Shown in pieces: positions 18,988 through 28,992 of a stretch of 64,000 bases of DNA (its first letter is position 1; every line of letters begins with the position of its first letter). The DNA lies in the NCBI RefSeq assembly GCF_005047655.1, contig NZ_SUKF01000006.1, positions 1 to 64,000 on the forward strand, in the 5' to 3' direction. Position numbers and translations under genes: made by a program. The notes under the pieces were generated by a model, which was not told the DNA's origin, ran no database searches, and saw only the letters and a program-made list of their open reading frames with translations. The stretch is from Sinimarinibacterium arenosum. Lineage in GTDB: Bacteria > Pseudomonadota > Gammaproteobacteria > Nevskiales > Nevskiaceae.

Positions 18988-19104
18988 CCCTGATCCGCAC
19001 GACCTCAGACGCCGCGGATTGAGCTGTGTCATCTTGAGGGTTGCTGGGCTTTGCTAGATTGCGTCTCAGGCAAGCCTTAACCGTTCAGGACCGTCGTATC
19101 GGCC

Positions 19105-20259
19105 ATGCGCTCTGACACAGAGACCCCGCGAGCTGCGGCACGCATCACCCGCGTGGCGTTGCAGGCGCTGATCGACGCACTGATCGCGCGGGGCTACGCC
19201 GTGATCGGCCCCACCGTCCGCGACGGCGCGATCGTCTACGATCAACTCAGCACCACGGCAGAGCTGCCGGCCGGCTGGACCGACGAGCAGGCACCCGGAC
19301 GCTACCGTCTGCAGCGACGCGACGACGATGCGCTGTTCGGCTTCGCCGTCGGACCGCATTCATGGAAGCGTTACCTGCACCCGCCAATGGAAACGCTATG
19401 GACCGCACGCAGTAGCGCTGACGGCTTCGATTTCAGTGCCGCGCCATCGCCGACTGAGAAATACGCCTTCCTCGGTGTTCGCGCCTGTGAGCTGCAGGCG
19501 ATCGCGATCCAGGACCGCGTGTTCCAGCACGACCGTTTCCGCGATACCGCCTACGCCGCGCGCCGAGACAATGCCCTGATCGTCGCAGTCCATTGCGCGC
19601 AACCAGCCAGCACCTGCTTCTGCAGCTCGATGCAGTCGGGACCGAAAGCACGCGGCGCCTTTGACCTTGCGCTGACCGAACTGCTCGACGCCGAGCGGCA
19701 TGATTTTCTGGTCGAGGTCGGCAGCCCCGCAGGCGCCGAACTGCTGGACTCGCTCGCTGCCGCCGAAGCGACCCGCGCAGACCTGGACGCCGCCGACGCC
19801 GTGATCGCGCAGGCCGAGCGTCGGATGGGACGAACCATCGACAGCTCGGTCTTTCGCGAGCGCCTGCGGGACCGTGCCGAGCACCCGCGCTGGACCGAGG
19901 TCGCCGATCGCTGCCTCAGCTGCGGCAATTGCACGATGGTCTGCCCGACCTGTTTCTGCACCACGGTTGAAGACCACACCGATCTCAGCGGCGCACAGGC
20001 CGAGCGCGTTCGCAAATGGGACTCGTGCTTCACAATGGAATTCAGCTACATCCATGGCGGCAGCGTGCGCCAGAGCACCGGCGCACGTTATCGGCAATGG
20101 ATGACGCACAAGCTGTCGAGCTGGGTCGACCAGTTCGGTTCATCAGGCTGCGTCGGCTGTGGTCGCTGCATTGCCTGGTGCCCGGTCGGCATCGATATCG
20201 CCGCTGAGGCCACAGCAATCTGCGCCGACACGCCGCCCACACCGGGAGCCACGCCATGA
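19105..20259 (+). CDS. [NiFe] hydrogenase/sulfhydrogenase beta subunit (HydB-like 4Fe-4S protein)
   Basis: 384 residues. The C-terminal third has two 4Fe-4S binding motifs, [16 protein letters not shown] and [16 protein letters not shown]. Upstream, [19 protein letters not shown] and a Cys pair (STCFCSSM) fit the HydB/AsrA family found in group 3b hydrogenases. It passes electrons between the flavin subunit and the hydrogenase module in the cytoplasm. It is the first gene of a tightly packed operon (1-4 base overlaps or gaps) whose order matches the archaeal hydBGDA set except for one inserted gene. Confidence 0.88.
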   Translation: MRSDTETPRAAARITRVALQALIDALIARGYAVIGPTVRDGAIVYDQLSTTAELPAGWTDEQAPGRYRLQRRDDDALFGFAVGPHSWKRYLHPPMETLWTARSSADGFDFSAAPSPTEKYAFLGVRACELQAIAIQDRVFQHDRFRDTAYAARRDNALIVAVHCAQPASTCFCSSMQSGPKARGAFDLALTELLDAERHDFLVEVGSPAGAELLDSLAAAEATRADLDAADAVIAQAERRMGRTIDSSVFRERLRDRAEHPRWTEVADRCLSCGNCTMVCPTCFCTTVEDHTDLSGAQAERVRKWDSCFTMEFSYIHGGSVRQSTGARYRQWMTHKLSSWVDQFGSSGCVGCGRCIAWCPVGIDIAAEATAICADTPPTPGATP

Positions 20260-20714
20260 AAGACCTTGAGCAGATCCTGCAGAGCCATGCCTTTCTGGGT
20301 GGCTGTGAACCGGAGTACGTTCAACTGCTGGTCGGATGCGCGCGCAATCTGCGCTTCGATGCCGGCGAGTATCTCCTGCGCGAGGGCGCTGCAGCCGACG
20401 AGTTCTATCTGATCCGTCACGGCAAGGTGGCGCTGGAGATCAACGTGCCCGGCAAGGCGCCGATCGTGTTTTCAACCCTGGGTGAAGGCGAGATCGTCGG
20501 CGCGTCCTGGCTGGTGCCGCCGTACCGCTGGACCTTTGACGCCCGCGCGGTCGAACTGACCCGCGCGATCGGTATCGACGCGGCCTGCCTGCGCCGCAAA
20601 TGCGATGCCGACTCCGGATTCGGCTACGCGATGATGAAGCGCTTCGTGCCGATCCTGAGTCAGCGCCTGCACGCGACGCGGCTGCAACTGCTCGACGTCT
20701 ACGGCAAGCCCTGA
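20256..20714 (+). CDS. Cyclic-nucleotide-binding-domain protein (no DNA-binding domain)
   Basis: 152 residues, almost entirely one cNMP-binding beta-roll: [31 protein letters not shown] and [20 protein letters not shown] correspond to the family core and the phosphate-binding cassette. The C-terminal helix ends at residue 152, with no Crp/Fnr-type helix-turn-helix. Its ATG overlaps the hydB stop (ATGA) and it ends 1 base before the gamma-subunit gene, so it is translated as part of the hydrogenase operon. It may sense a nucleotide and regulate or stabilise the complex; this is inference. Confidence 0.85.
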   Translation: MKDLEQILQSHAFLGGCEPEYVQLLVGCARNLRFDAGEYLLREGAAADEFYLIRHGKVALEINVPGKAPIVFSTLGEGEIVGASWLVPPYRWTFDARAVELTRAIGIDAACLRRKCDADSGFGYAMMKRFVPILSQRLHATRLQLLDVYGKP

Positions 20715-20715
20715 A

Positions 20716-21546
20716 ATGACCGTCGCCGTTGCCGACCCGATGCTGCCGCAGCGCTACCGCGTGACCCACGCGCAGCGGCTGCTGGACGACACCGTCTCGC
20801 TGCGGCTGACGCCACAGGACGGCGAGCTGCCGTCATGGCAGCCAGGGCAGTTCAACATGCTGTACGCCTTCGGCGTCGGGGAATCCGCAATAAGCATCAG
20901 CGGAGCCGATGACAACGGCTTCGAGCACACCGTGCGCGCCGTCGGCGCCGTCAGCCGGGCGATTGCCGCACTGCAGGTCGGAGACAGCATCGGACTGCGT
21001 GGTCCATTTGGCAGCGCCTGGCCGGTCACCGCTGCGGAAGGGGCTGATGTGGTTTTTGTCGCCGGCGGACTCGGCCTGGCGCCGCTGCGGCCAGCCATCG
21101 AAGCCGTACTTCAACAGCGTGAGCGCTATGGGCGCGTGGTACTGCGCGTCGGCGCACGCCGGCCCCAGGACCTGCTGTTTCCGGAGGCGCTGGAACGCTG
21201 GCGTCTGGCGCGCGATGTCGACATCGATGTCAGCGTCGACCATGCCGACACGCAATGGCGTGGCCATGTCGGCGTCGTGACCACGCTGATTGCCGGCGCC
21301 CGCTTCGATCCGCATGAAAGCATTGCGATGGTCTGCGGACCCGACGTGATGATGCGCTTCTGTGCACGCAGCTTGCACGATGAAGGCGTTGCCGACGACC
21401 GCATCTATCTGTCGATGGAGCGCAACATGAAATGCGCGATCGGCCTGTGCGGCCACTGCCAGTTCGGCCCCTCGTTCATCTGCAAGGACGGACCGGTCAT
21501 GCGCTATGACACGATCGCTGATCGCCTCAATGTCCGGGAACTGTGA
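20716..21546 (+). CDS. Hydrogenase gamma subunit, FAD/NAD(P)-binding (HydG-like)
   Basis: 276 residues of the ferredoxin-NADP reductase/dihydroorotate dehydrogenase electron-transfer type. The FAD-binding barrel covers residues 1-100, and [20 protein letters not shown] is the NAD(P)-binding loop. A C-terminal cysteine cluster, [14 protein letters not shown] with a further Cys in FICKDGPV, would hold a 2Fe-2S centre. It couples NAD(P)H to hydrogenase electron flow. It lies between the cNMP protein and the small subunit with near-zero spacing. Confidence 0.88.
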   Translation: MTVAVADPMLPQRYRVTHAQRLLDDTVSLRLTPQDGELPSWQPGQFNMLYAFGVGESAISISGADDNGFEHTVRAVGAVSRAIAALQVGDSIGLRGPFGSAWPVTAAEGADVVFVAGGLGLAPLRPAIEAVLQQRERYGRVVLRVGARRPQDLLFPEALERWRLARDVDIDVSVDHADTQWRGHVGVVTTLIAGARFDPHESIAMVCGPDVMMRFCARSLHDEGVADDRIYLSMERNMKCAIGLCGHCQFGPSFICKDGPVMRYDTIADRLNVREL

Positions 21547-21547
21547 C

Positions 21548-22339
21548 ATGACGCCGCGCCCGAGACTCGCCGTGTGGAAATTCGCCTCCTGCGACGGCTG
21601 TCAGCTGTCGTTGCTGGACTGCGAGGACGAGCTGCTCAGCTTGGCCGACGCCATCGAGATTGCCAACTTTCCGGAAGCCTCGAGCGCGATCAGCGCAGGT
21701 CCGTACGACCTGTCGCTGGTCGAAGGGTCGATCACGACCGCACATGACGCCGAGCGCATTCGCGAGGTGCGGCGGCAGTCGAAATTCCTGGTCACGATCG
21801 GCGCCTGCGCCACCGCCGGCGGCATCCAGGCGCTGCGCAATTTCGCCGACATCAACGACTTCGTCGCCGCCGTCTATGCCTCGCCGCAGTACATCCAGAC
21901 CCTGGCAACATCGACGCCAATCTCTGCGCACGTTGCCGTCGACTTCGAACTGCGCGGCTGCCCGATCAACAAGCTTCAGCTGCTCGAGGTCATCACCGCG
22001 TATCTGGCCGGACGCAAACCGGCGATCGCGGCACACAGCGTCTGCATCGAGTGCAAGCAGCGCGGCACCGTCTGCGTCGCGGTACAGGGTACGCCGTGCC
22101 TCGGGCCGGTCACTCACGCCGGCTGCGGCGCCATCTGCCCGGCCTACCGTCGTGGCTGCTATGGCTGCTACGGCCCGATGGAGACTCCCAACACCGCAGC
22201 ACTCGCGGCGCTGCTGAAATCGCAGGGCGCCAGTGAGCGCGAGCTGCTTCACGCATTCCGCTCATTCAATGCCGGCGCCGAAGCCTTCGCTGCGCAAAGC
22301 CGCAAGCACGAACCTGCCGCCGGTGGCGAATCTCCATGA
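21548..22339 (+). CDS. [NiFe] hydrogenase small (delta) subunit, group 3b type
   Basis: 263 residues from the ATG at 21548, one base after the gamma stop. [15 protein letters not shown] supplies the first Cys pair of the proximal 4Fe-4S cluster, and [10 protein letters not shown] the third. Further cysteines ([11 protein letters not shown], then [20 protein letters not shown]) would bind medial and distal clusters. No Tat signal peptide is present, so the enzyme is cytoplasmic, as in group 3. It relays electrons from the NiFe site to HydB/HydG. Confidence 0.9.
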   Translation: MTPRPRLAVWKFASCDGCQLSLLDCEDELLSLADAIEIANFPEASSAISAGPYDLSLVEGSITTAHDAERIREVRRQSKFLVTIGACATAGGIQALRNFADINDFVAAVYASPQYIQTLATSTPISAHVAVDFELRGCPINKLQLLEVITAYLAGRKPAIAAHSVCIECKQRGTVCVAVQGTPCLGPVTHAGCGAICPAYRRGCYGCYGPMETPNTAALAALLKSQGASERELLHAFRSFNAGAEAFAAQSRKHEPAAGGESP

Positions 22340-23631
22340 GCACTGAAACCCGCAACATCCGCGTCGACTATCTGGCGCGCGTCGAGGGCGAAGGGGCGCT
22401 GGACCTGCACATCCGGGACGGCCGCGTCAGCTCCGCCCAGCTGCGCATCTTCGAACCCCCACGACTGTTCGAGGCGCTGCTGCGCGGCCGCAGTCACGCC
22501 GAGATTCCGGATATCGTCGCGCGCATCTGCGGCATCTGCCCGGTGGCCTATCAGATGAGCGCCGTGCATGCGATCGAGCATGCTTTCGGCATTCACGTCG
22601 CCGGCCCGCTGCGCGAACTGCGCCGGCTGCTGTACTGCGGCGAATGGATTGAAAGCCACGCGCTGCATGTGACGATGCTGCATGCACCCGACTTTCTCGG
22701 TTTTGACGATGTCGTGCAGATGGCGCGCGCACATGGAGATCGCGTGCGTGGCGCGATCGCGCTGAAAAAAGCCGGCAACCACCTGATTCAGGTTCTCGGC
22801 GGCCGCGAGATCCATCCGGTCAGCGTCAAGGTCGGAGGTTTCCATCGGGTTCCGCGCCGCAGCGAGCTGCTGCCGTTGGCCGAGGAGCTGAAACGCGCAC
22901 AGGAACAGGCGATCGAGCTGCTGCGCTGGGTCAGCGGCTTCGAGTTTCCGGACTATCAGCGCGACTACGAGTTCGTCGCGCTGCGCCACCCCGACGAATA
23001 CCCCTTCAACGAAGGCCGCCTGGTCTCCAGCGGCGACATCGATATCGACATCGCCGACTTCGACCGGGAATTCGAGGAACGCCACGTCGCGCACTCGACG
23101 GCGCTCCAGGCCCGGCTGCGCCGGCGTGGCGCCTACCTGGTCGGACCGCTGGCGCGCTATGCGCTGAACTTCGATCGCCTGTCCCCCGAGCTGCAATCGC
23201 TGGCGCGCGACGCCGGCCTCGGTCCGGTCTGCCGCAATCCGTTCCAGAGCATCGTCGTGCGCGCGGTCGAGCTGGTGTACGCCTGCACCGAGGCGCTGCG
23301 CATCATTGACGCCTATGTTGAACCGGAACACGCCGCCGTCGACGTCGCGCCGCGCGCCGGTGTCGGCTACGGCTGCACCGAGGCCCCGCGGGGGATCTGC
23401 TGGCATCGCTATCAGTTCGACCAAGATGGCAGCGTGGTCGAGGCGCGCATCGTACCGCCGACGTCGCAGAATCAGCCGAGCATCGAAGCCGATCTCGCTG
23501 CGGTGGCCGACGCGATCATCGACGCTCCGGACGAGGTCATCCGGCATCGCTGCGAGCAGAGCATCCGCAACTACGATCCGTGCATTTCCTGTGCAACGCA
23601 CTTCCTGAACCTGACGATCCATCGGCCGTGA
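22336..23631 (+). CDS. [NiFe] hydrogenase large (alpha) subunit, group 3b type
   Basis: 431 residues. The N-terminal NiFe ligand motif is [11 protein letters not shown] (about residues 55-65) and the C-terminal one DPCISCATH. Together they give the four Cys ligands. Nine residues (FLNLTIHRP) follow the final His and would be removed by the maturation protease, whose gene overlaps this one by 4 bases. The start ATG overlaps the small-subunit stop. The enzyme interconverts H2 with protons and, by analogy with group 3b, couples to NADP(H). All metal ligands are intact, so activity is expected if the Hyp proteins are encoded elsewhere. Confidence 0.93.
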   Translation: MSTETRNIRVDYLARVEGEGALDLHIRDGRVSSAQLRIFEPPRLFEALLRGRSHAEIPDIVARICGICPVAYQMSAVHAIEHAFGIHVAGPLRELRRLLYCGEWIESHALHVTMLHAPDFLGFDDVVQMARAHGDRVRGAIALKKAGNHLIQVLGGREIHPVSVKVGGFHRVPRRSELLPLAEELKRAQEQAIELLRWVSGFEFPDYQRDYEFVALRHPDEYPFNEGRLVSSGDIDIDIADFDREFEERHVAHSTALQARLRRRGAYLVGPLARYALNFDRLSPELQSLARDAGLGPVCRNPFQSIVVRAVELVYACTEALRIIDAYVEPEHAAVDVAPRAGVGYGCTEAPRGICWHRYQFDQDGSVVEARIVPPTSQNQPSIEADLAAVADAIIDAPDEVIRHRCEQSIRNYDPCISCATHFLNLTIHRP

Positions 23632-24119
23632 GCCTGAGCGGACGCCTGCTGATCATCGGCCTTGGCAATCCCGACCGCGGTGACGACGGCGTCGGCGCGC
23701 TGGTGATCCAGGAACTCGGCGGCTGGCATCCACCGGGCGTGCAGTTGATCACGCGCAGTGGCGATCCTCTGGCACTGCTCGACGACTGGGCCAGCTTCAA
23801 CGCCGTGATCTGTATCGACGCGGCGGCCACCGAAGCGCGGCCCGGTCGCATCCACCGCATCGATCCAGCCATCGAACCGCTGCCACAGCCGCCATTGCCG
23901 ACCTCCAGCCATGCTCTCGGACTGGCCGACACGATCGAACTGGCCCGCGTGCTCGGACGCGCGCCGCCGCATCTGATCGTCTATGCCATCGAAGGACACT
24001 GCTTCGATTCCGGGGCTCCGGTGACCCCCGCGGTCGCCGCTGCGGCGACCCAGGTCGCGCTGCTGATCACGACGCAGGAATGGCCCGCGCTTGCGCGGAT
24101 GCCGCCGACCAACGGCTGA
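23628..24119 (+). CDS. Hydrogenase maturation endopeptidase (HyaD/HycI family)
   Basis: 163 residues from a GTG that overlaps the large-subunit TGA (GTGA). [21 protein letters not shown] is the family N-terminal signature with the first metal-binding Asp, ICIDAA gives the second acidic position, and [13 protein letters not shown] supplies the His. It removes the C-terminal tail of the large subunit after nickel insertion. The tail cleaved would be the nine residues after the DPCxxCxxH motif. Confidence 0.9.
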   Translation: MSLSGRLLIIGLGNPDRGDDGVGALVIQELGGWHPPGVQLITRSGDPLALLDDWASFNAVICIDAAATEARPGRIHRIDPAIEPLPQPPLPTSSHALGLADTIELARVLGRAPPHLIVYAIEGHCFDSGAPVTPAVAAAATQVALLITTQEWPALARMPPTNG

Positions 24120-24212
24120 ACGTACCGATCAGCTGCGTTTCCGGGCCGACCAACGCGCTTGACGTCGGGATTTTCGACCTTTGATTCCCGTCAGCAATGC
24201 CGCCTATTCCGA

Positions 24213-24228
24213 GTAGGTAATTTCCTAC
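24213..24228. promoter_or_regulatory. Near-perfect palindrome upstream of the lipoprotein gene
   Basis: GTAGG-TAATTT-CCTAC has 14 of 16 symmetric positions and lies 64 bases upstream of the lipoprotein start codon in a 172-base gap. Its position fits an activator or repressor site. The cognate regulator is not evident in the window. Confidence 0.45.
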
Positions 24229-24291
24229 ACGGCGTGTGAATAAGCTCGCTCCCGAATCAAGTCCACCGCTTACATCAGGAGCACATCGGTC

Positions 24292-25524
24292 ATGCGCAAG
24301 TCACTCGTCCTCACTGCCAGTCTCGCTGGACTGGTCTTTCTGGCCGGTTGCGGCGGCGGCGGCGGTTCGTCGTCCCCGACGGACACCACGCCCCCGACGC
24401 CCACCGCTGCGTCCGGCACTGTCGCAGTCAGCAAGAGTGGCCCGCTGGACCCGCTGCAGACCCAGCTGAGCGCCAACGTCTTCGGACCGCTGGCCAGTGC
24501 ACTGGGCGATACCCCGCTGGAAAATGTCGTGAATTGCGCGGACGCCATCGTCGCGCAGGATGTCATTGATATTGCCGACACCGTGCTGGTGTCGCTGCAG
24601 GCCGCCGGCGCCGGCGCGCCGAACCCCGATCCGCAGGCGCTGGTGGACAGCCTGCGCTCGGTCGTGACCGATCTGGTTCAGATGATTCAGGGTCTTGCCG
24701 GTACCGGCAGCGCCTGCCTGTCCAACGTCGTCAGTGCCGAGCAGATCGCTGGCGTGCTGTCGCAGCTCGACGGTACCCCGCTGGCACCGCTGAGCACGCA
24801 GCTCGGACCGGTGCTCGCCCGCATCGTCGCCATGGTGGGTGGCAGCGGCCCGGTCGATCAGGATCTGCAGCTGAGCACGATTGCCTCGCTGGTCAATCAG
24901 CTCAATGTCGCACTACAGCTGGCATTGGCACAGATTCCCAGCACCGCCTACGACGCCCCGGTGGTCGGCGGCGCGCTGACCACGGTATCGGACGCGCTCA
25001 ACGACACCAGTGCCCTGCTCAATGCCGTCCTCGGCTATGACAGCGCCGCGACCAACCTCGCCCTGCAGAACCTGCTGAACAACACGCTGGGCAATCTGCT
25101 GACGCAGGTCGTCCCGCTGGAAACGCTGGAAGAACAGGCCGGTCAGCCGGGCGCGATCAGCACCCCGCTGCTGGCCAACATCGCGCAGCTGTCGGCACTG
25201 GTCGGCGCCACGGTTTCGTCCGCACTGGATCCGGTGTTCACCCAGTTGCTTGACGGTGCGCTGGCACCGGTCCTCGACCCGATCGAGAACCAGGTCCTGC
25301 CGGCGATCCTCGGCCCGATCTTCGACGCCATCGGCGGCATGGGCGCCAACCCGGATACCAGCGGTCCGCTGGCAGGCACTCCGCTCGCGGCGGTGACCAA
25401 CCTGATCACCGGCGTGCTCGACGGCCTGCTGGGAGGCGCGGTGGGCGGCGGTTCGGGCGGCGGCACCGGCGAATGCCTGCTGATGAACGTCCCGATCCTG
25501 TCGATCCTGTGCGGCGTCGCCTGA
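24292..25524 (+). CDS. Lipoprotein of unknown function, Leu/Ala/Gly-rich
   Basis: 410 residues. A signal peptide ends in lipobox LAGC, followed by a Gly/Ser/Thr/Pro-rich linker. The remainder is low-complexity: recurring segments of the form DPLxxQL, PLxxVxxLI and ALxxVLDPIExQVLPAIL, with few charged residues and only a handful of cysteines, including two in the C-terminal GECLLMNVPILSILCG. AGGAG precedes the ATG at 24292. I do not recognise a named family. A lipid-associated or surface structural role is possible but unsupported. It has its own palindrome and terminator, so it is a single-gene unit. Confidence 0.8.
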   Translation: MRKSLVLTASLAGLVFLAGCGGGGGSSSPTDTTPPTPTAASGTVAVSKSGPLDPLQTQLSANVFGPLASALGDTPLENVVNCADAIVAQDVIDIADTVLVSLQAAGAGAPNPDPQALVDSLRSVVTDLVQMIQGLAGTGSACLSNVVSAEQIAGVLSQLDGTPLAPLSTQLGPVLARIVAMVGGSGPVDQDLQLSTIASLVNQLNVALQLALAQIPSTAYDAPVVGGALTTVSDALNDTSALLNAVLGYDSAATNLALQNLLNNTLGNLLTQVVPLETLEEQAGQPGAISTPLLANIAQLSALVGATVSSALDPVFTQLLDGALAPVLDPIENQVLPAILGPIFDAIGGMGANPDTSGPLAGTPLAAVTNLITGVLDGLLGGAVGGGSGGGTGECLLMNVPILSILCGVA

Positions 25525-25548
25525 TCGCAGCAAGTCAGAAGTGATCGA

Positions 25549-25573
25549 GGGCCGCCCATCGGGCGGCCCTTTT
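25549..25573 (+). terminator. Rho-independent terminator of the lipoprotein gene
   Basis: The perfect stem GGGCCGCCC/GGGCGGCCC with loop ATC is followed by TTTT, 24 bases past the lipoprotein stop. It lies just downstream of the convergent hutG end. Confidence 0.92.
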
Positions 25574-25589
25574 CATTGGCGGCACCGAT

Positions 25590-27611
25590 TCACGGACGCC
25601 ACTGCACCAGGGTCTCGATCAGGCGGATCAGCAACAGCTGCAGGCGTGACGCGCGCTGTGCCGACCACGCCCATGGCGGATCCTCATTCATGTACGCCGC
25701 CTGGGCAATCTCCAGCTGCAGACAGTGCACGCCGCCCGCAGGATCGGCGTAATGCCGCGTGATGTAGCCGCCCTTGAAGCGTCCATCGCGGATCGCACTG
25801 AACAGGGTGGTATCCGACAGCACGTCCATCGCGCGCCCCGCCAGACGCGCGGCACAGCTGAGGCCACTGTCGCTGCCCAGATTCAGATCCGGCAGCTTGC
25901 CATCAAAGAAACGCGGCACCTGTGAGCGGATCGAATGCGCGTCGAGCAGGACCACATGGCCGTGACGCGCACGCAGGTCATCGATCCGCTGGCGCAAACG
26001 CGCGTGGTAAGGCTGCCAGTACACCTCACGACGCCGCGCCACCTCGTCCGCATCGGGCGCCTTCCCTTCACGGTAAATCGGCTCGCAATCAAAACGCCTC
26101 AATGGCACCAGCTCGCTGTTGTCGGCGCCCGGATACAGCGCCGTACCTTGCGGATCCCGGTTCAGGTCGACCACGTAACGCGAATGCGTCGCCACCATCA
26201 GGCTGGCGCCCAGCGACGCCGCGAAGTCGTACAGGGTGTCGACATGCCAGTCCGTGTCCGGCACGCGTAGCGCATCGGCGTTCATCGCCTCGGCGATTGC
26301 CGGCGGAATATGTGTGCCGGCATGCGGCACGTTGATCAGCAGCGGAGTACTGCCTTCGATCCAGTGATCCAGCTCGATGCTCATGCCGCAGTTCATCCAT
26401 TGACCCCCGATCACGCGGGCGCTGCAGGGATTGAAGCCAATGCGATACGCCAGTTCCGACGGATGTTCGATGTCCCAGATCGCAAAGTCGGCACGCTGAC
26501 CAACCCGCAGCTGACCGCGATCCTCGGCCAGCCCCAACGCCCGCGCGGCATTGCGCGTCACACCGGCCAGCGCCTCGGCCGGCGTCAGCCCGAACAGCGT
26601 GCAGCCCATGTTCATCGTCAGCAGCAGCGAAGTGCATGGCGATGTGCCCGGATTGCAGTCGGTCGCCAGCGCCATCGGCACGCCGGCAGCGCGCAGTTGC
26701 GCCACCGGCGGCGCCTGGCTTTCACGCAAGGTGTAGTACGCGCCCGGCAACAACACCGCCACGGTCCCGGCCGCCGCCATCGCCTTGATGCCGGCGGTCG
26801 CGGCGTATTCCAGATGATCCGCCGACAAGGCGCCGCAGGCGGCAGCCAGCGCGGCGCCACCGCCGTCGCTGAGCTGGTCGGCATGCAGCTTCACCGGCAG
26901 GCCCAGTGCAATGGCGGCTTCGAAGACGCGACCGCACTGCACCGATGTGAAGGCGATCGACTCGCAGAACGCATCAACCGCATCGGCCAGTCCCCGCTGG
27001 TGCACGGCGGGCAGCAGCATCGCGCACACGAAGTCGATGTAGTCATCCACGCGGCCTTCGAAATCCGGCGGCACCGCATGCGCGGCGAGCAGCGTTGTCG
27101 TCACCCGAACGGGAAAGCGCTCGCCCAGACGCCGCGCCACCCGCAGCAGCTTGATCTCGCTTTCGAGGTCGAGCCCGTACCCTGATTTGATCTCGATCGT
27201 CGTCACGCCCTCGGCCATCAGTGCTTGCAGGCGCCGCGCACCCTGCTCGAACAATTCGTCCGCGCTGGCCGCATGCGTCGCCCGGACCGTGGCCCGGATT
27301 CCGCCGCCGGCCTGTGCGATCTCGGCATAGCTCGCGCCCTGCAGGCGCCGCTCGAACTCGCGTGCGCGATCACCGGCCCAGACCAGATGCGTATGACAGT
27401 CGATCAGCCCCGGCGTCAGCCAGCGCCCGTCACCGAAATGCTGCGGCAGCTCGTCCCAGCCGGACGGCAGCGTCGCAGCCGTTCCAATCCAGGCAATGCG
27501 TCCCTCCGCCACCGCCAGCGCGCCGTCCTCGATACCGCCATAGGCATCGCCCGGAATCGCCGGATCCAGCGTCGCCAGACGGAAGTCGCGAAACACGGCA
27601 TCGACGCGCAT
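25590..27611 (-). CDS. hutI-hutG: Fused imidazolonepropionase and N-formylglutamate deformylase (HutI-HutG)
   Basis: 673 residues in one open frame. Residues 1 to about 405 are HutI: zinc-site motifs [27 protein letters not shown] and [10 protein letters not shown] are in order. Residues from about 410 are Hut[42 protein letters not shown] and [11 protein letters not shown]. Each half has the normal full length of the free enzyme. There is no linker: the HutI end GGQW runs into [12 protein letters not shown]. An in-frame ATG at 26396 has GGGGG 7 bases upstream, and another ATG is at 26384, so HutG could also be made alone. It carries out the third and last steps of histidine breakdown. The hutF stop is 4 bases upstream. 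Confidence 0.88.
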   Translation of the reverse strand: MRVDAVFRDFRLATLDPAIPGDAYGGIEDGALAVAEGRIAWIGTAATLPSGWDELPQHFGDGRWLTPGLIDCHTHLVWAGDRAREFERRLQGASYAEIAQAGGGIRATVRATHAASADELFEQGARRLQALMAEGVTTIEIKSGYGLDLESEIKLLRVARRLGERFPVRVTTTLLAAHAVPPDFEGRVDDYIDFVCAMLLPAVHQRGLADAVDAFCESIAFTSVQCGRVFEAAIALGLPVKLHADQLSDGGGAALAAACGALSADHLEYAATAGIKAMAAAGTVAVLLPGAYYTLRESQAPPVAQLRAAGVPMALATDCNPGTSPCTSLLLTMNMGCTLFGLTPAEALAGVTRNAARALGLAEDRGQLRVGQRADFAIWDIEHPSELAYRIGFNPCSARVIGGQWMNCGMSIELDHWIEGSTPLLINVPHAGTHIPPAIAEAMNADALRVPDTDWHVDTLYDFAASLGASLMVATHSRYVVDLNRDPQGTALYPGADNSELVPLRRFDCEPIYREGKAPDADEVARRREVYWQPYHARLRQRIDDLRARHGHVVLLDAHSIRSQVPRFFDGKLPDLNLGSDSGLSCAARLAGRAMDVLSDTTLFSAIRDGRFKGGYITRHYADPAGGVHCLQLEIAQAAYMNEDPPWAWSAQRASRLQLLLIRLIETLVQWRP

Positions 27612-27615
27612 CGCC

Positions 27616-28992
27616 TTACGCCAGCAGCCGCCGCAGCGTTTTGCGGTAGGCCGGCAGGGCAGCCTCCGCACCGGGATGCACCCCATCCCGCACACGCCAG
27701 TGACCGCCGACCATGACATCGCGCACCGGCCGCTGCGCCGGTCCGAACACCGCGGCATCGAGCAGCGTCTGCGGCGCTTGCTCGACCAGCGCCGGATCAT
27801 CCATGTTGAGCACGACCCAGTCCGCGCGCTGCCCCGGCGCCAGCCCCATCACCGGTTGCCCGAGTGCCTGCGCACCGCCAAGCTGGGCGCAGCGATACAG
27901 CTCGGCTCCCACTGAAACGTCGGCCTGCTGCACGAAGACATTGCGGCGTCGACGCTGCAGCCGCTGCGAATACTCGAAGCCGCGCAGCTCCGCCCACGGC
28001 GACACACCCACCTGACTGTCACTGCCGATGCCGATGCGCCCGCCCGCCATCACAAAGGCTTCGGCGTTGAAGATGCCGTCACCGAGATCCGCCTCAGTGC
28101 TCGGGCACAGGCCGACCACGGCGCCGCGCGTCGCCAGCGACACCGCTTCGATGTCGCGCATGTGCGTCGCGTGCACCAGACACCAACTGCCGTCGACGCT
28201 GACGTTCTGCAGCAGCCATTCGACCGGACGCAAGCCGGACCAGGCCAGACAATCCTCGACCTCACGCTGCTGTTCGGCGATGTGCAGATGCAGCGGAGCC
28301 TGCGGCGCAACCGCGGCGCGCAGCGCCAGCAGTTGCTCCAGCGACTCCGGCGTCACCGCACGCAAGGAATGCGGCGCGAACCCGAGTACGTAAGCCCGCT
28401 CACCGCCGAGTGCTTCGACGATGCGCGCATAGTCCTCCAGTGTGCAGACGAAACGGCGCTGCGCCTCCGACGGCGCCTCGCCGCCGAAACCGGCATGGCG
28501 ATACAGCACCGGCAGCAGGCTCAGCTCTATCCCGGCGCACTGCGCTGCGCCGATGATGCGTCGCGAGGTCTCGGCCGGATCGCGATAGCGGCGGCCGCGC
28601 GCATCGTGATGCAGATAGTGAAACTCGCCGACACTGGTGTAACCCTGCTGTAGCAGCTCGATATACAGCTGCGTGGCGATCACCTCGATGTCATCCGGCG
28701 TCAGCCGCTCGACGAAACGATACATGCACTCGCGCCAGCTCCAGAAGCTGTCCGCGTGGCTGCCCGCGCGCTGTGTCAGCCCGGCCATCGCACGCTGGAA
28801 TGCATGCGAGTGCAGATTCGGCATGGCGGGAATCACCGGCCCGCGCAGGATCTCCGCGCCGAGCGCGTCGCCTCCCAACGCGACGTCTTCGATCATGCCG
28901 GCCGCGTCGACATTGAACACCACATTGCGCGCCCAGCCGTCCGGCAGCCAGGCATCGGCAGCGAAATAACGCTGCGGTGTCGACGCGTTCAT
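27616..28992 (-). CDS. hutF: Formimidoylglutamate deiminase
   Basis: 458 residues from the ATG at 28992, which overlaps the hutH stop (ATGA); an ATG at 29004 is also possible. It is an amidohydrolase with [29 protein letters not shown] and GIGSDSQVG as metal/catalytic motifs. WRECMYRF and FHYLHHD are typical of HutF. It converts N-formimino-glutamate to N-formyl-glutamate and ammonia, which the HutG domain encoded next then splits to glutamate and formate. Its presence defines the five-step Pseudomonas-type route instead of formiminoglutamase. Confidence 0.92.
   Translation of the reverse strand: MNASTPQRYFAADAWLPDGWARNVVFNVDAAGMIEDVALGGDALGAEILRGPVIPAMPNLHSHAFQRAMAGLTQRAGSHADSFWSWRECMYRFVERLTPDDIEVIATQLYIELLQQGYTSVGEFHYLHHDARGRRYRDPAETSRRIIGAAQCAGIELSLLPVLYRHAGFGGEAPSEAQRRFVCTLEDYARIVEALGGERAYVLGFAPHSLRAVTPESLEQLLALRAAVAPQAPLHLHIAEQQREVEDCLAWSGLRPVEWLLQNVSVDGSWCLVHATHMRDIEAVSLATRGAVVGLCPSTEADLGDGIFNAEAFVMAGGRIGIGSDSQVGVSPWAELRGFEYSQRLQRRRRNVFVQQADVSVGAELYRCAQLGGAQALGQPVMGLAPGQRADWVVLNMDDPALVEQAPQTLLDAAVFGPAQRPVRDVMVGGHWRVRDGVHPGAEAALPAYRKTLRRLLA

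Noticed and set aside
16006-19032. 1008-codon open frame on the minus strand
   Set aside because: It is antisense to the RND permease, rich in Arg/Gln/Asp/His in the pattern produced by high-GC codon bias, and has no family motif.
22249-23622. 457-codon minus-strand frame across the hydrogenase large subunit
   Set aside because: It is antisense to a gene with intact NiFe ligands and coupled overlaps on both sides.
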